Below are positions 7,833-11,632 of a DNA stretch of 11,632 bases, piece after piece. The stretch comes from an uncultured Alphaproteobacteria bacterium. GTDB lineage: Bacteria; Pseudomonadota; Alphaproteobacteria; Micavibrionales; Micavibrionaceae. The notes under the pieces were generated by a model. That model was not told where the DNA came from. It worked only from the letters and a program-made list of their open reading frames with translations, and made no database searches. The stretch's first letter is position 1. Each line of letters opens with the position of its first letter. The stretch is from NCBI GenBank assembly GCA_934538895.1, contig CAKTCH010000029.1, forward strand, positions 1-11,632, given 5' to 3'. A program made the position numbers and the translations under genes.

Positions 7833-8822
7833 ATGGCGATTATCCTGCCGCAGGAACATTTTGCACATTCATATCTGAAATCGAACGATCTGCCGGTGCG
7901 CGCGGAAGCCGACCGTCAGGACGGGCAGGCCACGCACCGCGCGGTGACGCTCGGTTTCGTCAACGTGATGCCGACCGTATATCTGGAAGAGACGGTCAAT
8001 CTGCTGCTCGCGCGCCTGTCGAAAGCGCCGTACGACGTGTGCCCGGTCTTCATCAGCCCCGAAGACAAGGACTGTAAAGGCGTCAGCTGGGAACGGGCGA
8101 AAGCCGAAAAGCCCGACTGCCTGCTCATCACCGGTTATGCCGCCTCGAACGTGCCGTTCGAGGATCTTTATTTCTGGCCCGCGCTGCAAACCATCATCGA
8201 CGACGCGGAAAAAACCAGCCTGCCGCTGTTCGGCGTGTGCGCGGGGGCGATGGCCACCGCCTATCAAAGCTATAACATCAGGAAAGAGCGCGCGCCGCAC
8301 AAACTGCTGGGCAATTACGAATACCAGACGGCGGAAGGCGAGCGGCTTTACCTCGCGACTTCGCGCAACAACACGCTGAACCGCGGCGATCTGCTGAACG
8401 CCGTGAAGGAAGGCCGCCTGCAAATCGCCGCGCAAACCGAAGACACGCCGCAACCGGAACCCGCCGTGCTGATCGACAAGCACCGTGACTGGGTGCTGAC
8501 GCTCGCGCATCTGGAATACGCCTATACCACCAGCAACGATTATCCGGGTTTCGAAGGGCAGGATTTGAACATCCTCGATTACCAGTACCGCCGCGATCAT
8601 AACAAGCAAAGCCCGCAATACAGCCCGGCCCTTGCCGCGCGCGTGCTGCCGCCCGTCAACCTCGCACTCTCGCCTGCGCAGGTGAAAGCGCGCGAGGATT
8701 ACGCCGAATCGCTGATGTCCTCCTGGGTCGCCCGCGTCTGGGAACGCAAAGCCACGCCGGAAAATCAGGCCACCGTCCGTAACGCGCCACACCCCTCGGC
8801 TATGCGCCCGGCTTTCAGCTAA
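7833..8822 (+). CDS. metA: MetA-family homoserine O-acyltransferase, divergent
   Basis: Likely transfers an acyl group (succinyl or acetyl) to homoserine in methionine synthesis, in the cytoplasm. The 329 residues show the family layout: LGFVNVMP (40-47) for the usual NLMP strand, LLITGYAASNVPFEDLYFW (97-115) for the ITGAP-VEYW region, the nucleophile Cys136 in FGVCAGAMA, and HLEY with His226 and Glu228 in place of GHPEY, followed by DYQYRRD (249-255). So the Cys-His-Glu triad is in place. Departures are VCAGA for ICWGA, MPTVYLEE for MPKKxxTE, and no GAPVE. The C-terminal tail is Ala/Arg/Pro-rich. Acyl-donor preference cannot be read from this. An AGAGGGA site (7817-7823) lies nine bases upstream and is part of the leader hairpin. 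The SAM-II-like leader supports a methionine role. Confidence 0.82.
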   Translation: MAIILPQEHFAHSYLKSNDLPVRAEADRQDGQATHRAVTLGFVNVMPTVYLEETVNLLLARLSKAPYDVCPVFISPEDKDCKGVSWERAKAEKPDCLLITGYAASNVPFEDLYFWPALQTIIDDAEKTSLPLFGVCAGAMATAYQSYNIRKERAPHKLLGNYEYQTAEGERLYLATSRNNTLNRGDLLNAVKEGRLQIAAQTEDTPQPEPAVLIDKHRDWVLTLAHLEYAYTTSNDYPGFEGQDLNILDYQYRRDHNKQSPQYSPALAARVLPPVNLALSPAQVKAREDYAESLMSSWVARVWERKATPENQATVRNAPHPSAMRPAFS

Positions 8823-8854
8823 ACAACCATTAAGGGTACCGGGCACACACAACA

Positions 8855-8940
8855 CTTGTCATCCCGACAGAGCGTAGCGACGAGGGATCTCCTCTTGAAA
8901 CATGAAGGGGAGATCCCTCGCTTGCGCTCGGGATGACAAG
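8855..8940. repeat. Palindromic intergenic element (REP-like)
   Basis: An 86-base inverted repeat. The left arm (8855-8892) begins CTTGTCATCCCGA and the right arm (8909-8940) ends TCGGGATGACAAG; both carry GAGGGATCTCC or its complement next to the loop. The left arm has six extra bases (around 8867-8878), so the stem has an internal bulge. The loop is about 16 bases. Elements reading TGTCATCCCGAGC...GAGGGATCT are common dispersed palindromes in several bacterial groups. No T-run follows, so it is not a classical terminator, though it could block transcription or exonucleases after metA. It contains no gene. Confidence 0.85.
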
Positions 8941-9003
8941 CGTCTGCGACATCCCTTAAGTTATGTTAAGAACCGCGCCATAGTCCCGCCCCTGTTTTTG
9001 CGT

Positions 9004-9009
9004 TATATT
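9004..9009 (+). promoter_or_regulatory. -10 box placed for a near-leaderless M16 mRNA
   Basis: TATATT (five of six matches to TATAAT) ends only seven bases before the ATG at 9017. A start of transcription at 9016-9017 would give a leaderless or nearly leaderless transcript, in keeping with the absence of a Shine-Dalgarno sequence. No good -35 box is visible at the expected distance (about 8981-8986). Confidence 0.4.
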
Positions 9010-9016
9010 CGCGGGC

Positions 9017-10438
9017 ATGAAAAAGCTGCCTCTTTTTATGATTCTGCTGGCGCTGGCCGCGCCTGGGTTACCGGTACAGGCGCGCGAAGCCATGCCCGCC
9101 GCGTCAAGCGCGCAGGCCGAAGTTCGCGCCAAGGTCTATAACGCCGAAAGCTTCACGCTCGCCAACGGCATGGAATTCGTGGTCATTCCCCATCACCGCG
9201 TGCCGGTCGTCACCAGCATGATCTGGTACAAGGTCGGGGCCGCCGACGAGCCGCGCGGCCTTTCGGGCATGGCGCATTACCTTGAGCACCTGCTGTTCAA
9301 GGGCACCGCCACGGTCAAGCCCGGCGCCTTCTCCAAAATCGTGCGCGCGCGGGGCGGCAACGACAACGCCTTCACCACGCAGGATTATACCGCCTTCTTC
9401 CAGAGCATCGCGGTCGCGCATCTGGAAACCGTCATGAAGATGGAGGCCGACCGCATGGTCAACACCGAACCACCGCCCGCCGATTTCAAGGCGGAACGCA
9501 ACGTGGTGCTGGAGGAGCGCCGCCAGCGCACCGAGAACGACCCGCGCGGCTATTTCTCGGAACAATTGCGGGCGATGATGTTCGTCAATCATCCCTACGC
9601 CACGCCCGTGATCGGCTGGAGCCATGAAGTCGCGGCGCTGGAATGGCCGGAGATCCGCAAATTCTACAAGGCGCATTACGGCCCCAACAACGCGATCATG
9701 GTGATCTCGGGCGACATCACCGCCGCGCAGCTGAAGCCGCTGGCGGAGAAATATTTCGGCCCGCTGAAACCCATAACCCTGCCGTCGCGCGCCTGGACGG
9801 CGGTGCCGCCGATGATCGTCAACCCGCAACTGACATTGCGGCACGCGCAAATCCAGCAGCCCGCTTTCCTGCGCCTTTACCGCCTGCCCTCGGCCCGACA
9901 AAACCGTGACGAGAGTTACGCCCTGAGCGTCCTCGCCGAGATCATGGACGGCGGGGCGGCGACGCGCCTTTATAAAGCGCTGGTGGTCGATCAGAAAATC
10001 GCCATCGGCGTCAATTTCAGCTATGACGGGCTGGCGCTTTCCGACGGCACGGGCTGGCTTTCCGCCACGCCCGCGGAAGGCGTCTCCCTCGACACGGTGG
10101 AAAAGGCGCTCAAAAAAGAGCTGCGCCGCGTGATCGAGAATGGCGTCAGCGATCAGGAATTGCAGGAGGCCAGGCTGCGCATGAAAGACAGCGCGGCCTT
10201 CGCGCTCGATTCCCTCTCCGGCCCGGCGATGACCGTGGGGCGCGCGCTGGCGAGCGGGCTGACGCTCGACGACGTCGAATACTGGCCCTATGCGCTGGAT
10301 AAAGTCACCAAGGAACAGATTCAGGCCGTGGCCGCGCAATATCTCGACCCCGACGATATCAGGCAGCGCCCCTATATATCCGGCTATCTGCTGCCGCCCC
10401 TCCCTCAGGAAGAACAAAAGGCCGGAGAGAAGAAATGA
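9017..10438 (+). CDS. M16 zinc peptidase, catalytic (HxxEH) subunit, secreted
   Basis: A 473-residue insulinase/mitochondrial-processing-peptidase-like protein. Residues 1-22 form a signal peptide (MKK, hydrophobic helix, VQA before Arg23), so it acts in the periplasm. The zinc site is HYLEH at 87-91, with Glu90 as the general base; the distal ligand is Glu166 or Glu167 in RNVVLEERRQ. The inactive C-terminal half starts near residue 250, but where R/Y-type M16 proteins have a REKxGLxY stretch this one reads LVVDQKIAIGVNFSY, so substrate binding probably depends on a partner. That partner is the next gene, which overlaps by four bases (ATGA). The substrate is unknown; bacterial M16B pairs degrade unfolded peptides. 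Start 9017 is preferred over ATG 9038 because it gives a complete signal peptide. Confidence 0.93.
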   Translation: MKKLPLFMILLALAAPGLPVQAREAMPAASSAQAEVRAKVYNAESFTLANGMEFVVIPHHRVPVVTSMIWYKVGAADEPRGLSGMAHYLEHLLFKGTATVKPGAFSKIVRARGGNDNAFTTQDYTAFFQSIAVAHLETVMKMEADRMVNTEPPPADFKAERNVVLEERRQRTENDPRGYFSEQLRAMMFVNHPYATPVIGWSHEVAALEWPEIRKFYKAHYGPNNAIMVISGDITAAQLKPLAEKYFGPLKPITLPSRAWTAVPPMIVNPQLTLRHAQIQQPAFLRLYRLPSARQNRDESYALSVLAEIMDGGAATRLYKALVVDQKIAIGVNFSYDGLALSDGTGWLSATPAEGVSLDTVEKALKKELRRVIENGVSDQELQEARLRMKDSAAFALDSLSGPAMTVGRALASGLTLDDVEYWPYALDKVTKEQIQAVAAQYLDPDDIRQRPYISGYLLPPLPQEEQKAGEKK

Positions 10439-11632
10439 GAAAGACCGTTCACGTCCTGCTGCTGTCTTTGTCTTTAGCCCTGCCTCTGGCCATGACAGCG
10501 CCCGCCGCCGCGCAGGAAGCGCCCGCACCGCAAAAAATGCTCGACGTGCGGGAAGTCAAAAGCCCCGGCGGCATCACCGCGTGGCTGGTAGAGGACCATA
10601 CGCTGCCGATCATCGCCATCGAGTTCTCGTTCAAGGAAGCAGGCGCCGCCCGCGACTCGGCGGAACGGCAGGGGCTGGCGCGCCTTGTCTCCAACACGCT
10701 GGACGAAGGGGCCGGGCCTTACGACAGCCAGGCCTTCCAGAAAGCGCTGACCGATCATTCGATCAGCCTGTCTTTCGGCGCGGGGCGCGACGATTTTTCC
10801 GGCTCGCTCAAGATGCTGACGCGGCATAAGGACAAAGCCCTCGAACTGATGACGCTGGCGCTGACGCAGCCGCGTTTCGATCAGGAAGCCGTCGACCGCA
10901 TGAAGGCCGCCAATATCGCCCGCATCAGATCGTCGATGACCGATCCGGACTGGATCGGCGCGCGGTTGCAGAACGATCGCGCCTATGCCGGTCATCCCTA
11001 CGCCCTTAACGGCGGCGGCACGCTCTCGACGCTGGCCGCGCTCACGCGCGAGGACCTGCAAGGCTTCGTCAGGAACAACCTGACGCGCGACCGCCTGCAT
11101 GTCGGCGTCGCGGGCGATATCACGCCGGACGAGCTGGGGCCGGTGCTGGACCGGCTGTTCGGCCCGTTGCCGGCACAAGCAACCACGACGGCGCTGGCCG
11201 ATACGGACATCCAGAACACCGGCAAGACTTACCTCTATAAACAGGACATCCCGCAAAGCTTCATCAACCTGATCGGGCCGGGGCTGGATTACCGCGATCC
11301 CGATTATTACCCCGGCATCGTGATGAATTTCATTCTGGGCGGTTCCGGCTTCGGCGCGCGCCTGACGGAAGAGGTGCGCGAGAAACGCGGCCTGACCTAC
11401 GGCATCCATTCCGCGCTCTTCGACATGGATCATGTCAGCGGCTTTACCATCGGGCTGTCCACCGAAAACAGGAACGCCGGGGAAGCCCTTAAAATCATCG
11501 ATCAGGAACTGACGCGGATGCGCGATCATGCCGTGACCGCGCAGGAACTGGCGGACGCGCAATCCTATCTGATCGGCTCGCTGCCGCTCAGCCTCGGCTC
11601 GACGTCCGCGATCGCCGCGATCATCCGTTCGT
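10435..11632 (+). CDS. M16 peptidase-like, non-catalytic partner subunit (3' end outside window)
   Basis: The frame is open to the last base; 399 residues are visible. A signal peptide (MRKTVHV, hydrophobic core, APAAA before Gln27) sends it to the periplasm. The position of HxxEH is degenerate: the ERQGLARLVSNTLDEG segment has Arg83, Ser86 and Asn87 where His, Glu and His belong, so zinc is not bound. It does keep the R/Y motif, EEVREKRGLTY (about 312-322), which the upstream subunit lacks. Such complementary M16B heterodimers, one chain with zinc and one with R/Y, are known in alphaproteobacteria such as Sphingomonas. The ATGA overlap with the first gene supports coupled synthesis in equal amounts. 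Confidence 0.92.
   Translation, partial: MRKTVHVLLLSLSLALPLAMTAPAAAQEAPAPQKMLDVREVKSPGGITAWLVEDHTLPIIAIEFSFKEAGAARDSAERQGLARLVSNTLDEGAGPYDSQAFQKALTDHSISLSFGAGRDDFSGSLKMLTRHKDKALELMTLALTQPRFDQEAVDRMKAANIARIRSSMTDPDWIGARLQNDRAYAGHPYALNGGGTLSTLAALTREDLQGFVRNNLTRDRLHVGVAGDITPDELGPVLDRLFGPLPAQATTTALADTDIQNTGKTYLYKQDIPQSFINLIGPGLDYRDPDYYPGIVMNFILGGSGFGARLTEEVREKRGLTYGIHSALFDMDHVSGFTIGLSTENRNAGEALKIIDQELTRMRDHAVTAQELADAQSYLIGSLPLSLGSTSAIAAIIRS

Noticed and set aside
7869..8855. Open frame of 328 codons on the minus strand opposite metA
   Set aside because: GC-rich antisense artefact; the forward frame carries the MetA triad and a ribosome binding site.
8902..9141. Small forward frame running out of the palindrome into the M16 gene
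   Set aside because: It begins inside the repeat, is out of frame with the M16 signal peptide and has no ribosome binding site.
9104..10528. Open frame of 474 codons on the minus strand opposite the M16 genes
   Set aside because: It mirrors the codons of the forward gene, has Arg/Gly/Ala-rich translation with no recognisable domain, and the forward frame has a full M16 signature.

Overview
The window looks like chromosome from an alphaproteobacterium of fairly high GC content, probably Rhodospirillales- or Micavibrio-like; the genus cannot be fixed from the sequence alone. The evidence is the gene order ribF - ileS - lspA - BamF-type lipoprotein - paired M16 peptidases, a SAM-II-like leader in front of a MetA-family gene, and the CTG/GCC/GGC-rich codon use of most genes.

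Layout. Positions 1-369 hold the 3' end of a DUF2147 gene, whose stop codon overlaps the stop codon of a convergent serine esterase (366-1088, minus). ribF follows (about 1151-2071, plus). Between ribF and ileS lies about 1.1 kb of accessory DNA that I read as a diverged tandem duplication. Each copy holds a ribF 3' end, a small convergent gene for a membrane/coiled-coil protein, and the promoter of that gene. The second ribF 3' end (2536-2637) is an orphan fragment. Next come ileS (3187-6273), clpS (6290-6601), lspA (6610-7110) and a lipoprotein gene of the DUF3035/BamF type (7094-7588). These are tightly packed, probably form one operon, and end at a strong hairpin terminator (7608-7637). 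A structured leader (7701-7832) precedes a divergent metA-type gene (7833-8822). An 86-bp palindromic element (8855-8940) separates it from two overlapping M16 peptidase genes (9017-10438, and 10435 to the window end, where the second is cut off).

How the genes relate. Most of the window is housekeeping: FMN/FAD synthesis (RibF), isoleucine tRNA charging (IleS), N-degron delivery to ClpAP (ClpS), lipoprotein maturation (LspA) next to one of its likely substrates, methionine synthesis under a SAM-responsive leader, and a two-subunit periplasmic metallopeptidase in which one chain carries the zinc site and the other the R/Y substrate-binding motif.

The unusual part is 1979-6200. The ribF-end/small-gene module is duplicated, one of the two small genes is clearly AT-richer than the other, and ileS itself contains two sharply bounded AT-rich stretches with foreign-looking codon use (3871-4260 and 5845-6198) that still encode in-frame, conserved IleS sequence. 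Together these suggest repeated recombination with a lower-GC donor around ribF-ileS. The second notable element is the metA leader, where a SAM-II-like core is followed by a long hairpin that would hide the ribosome binding site.
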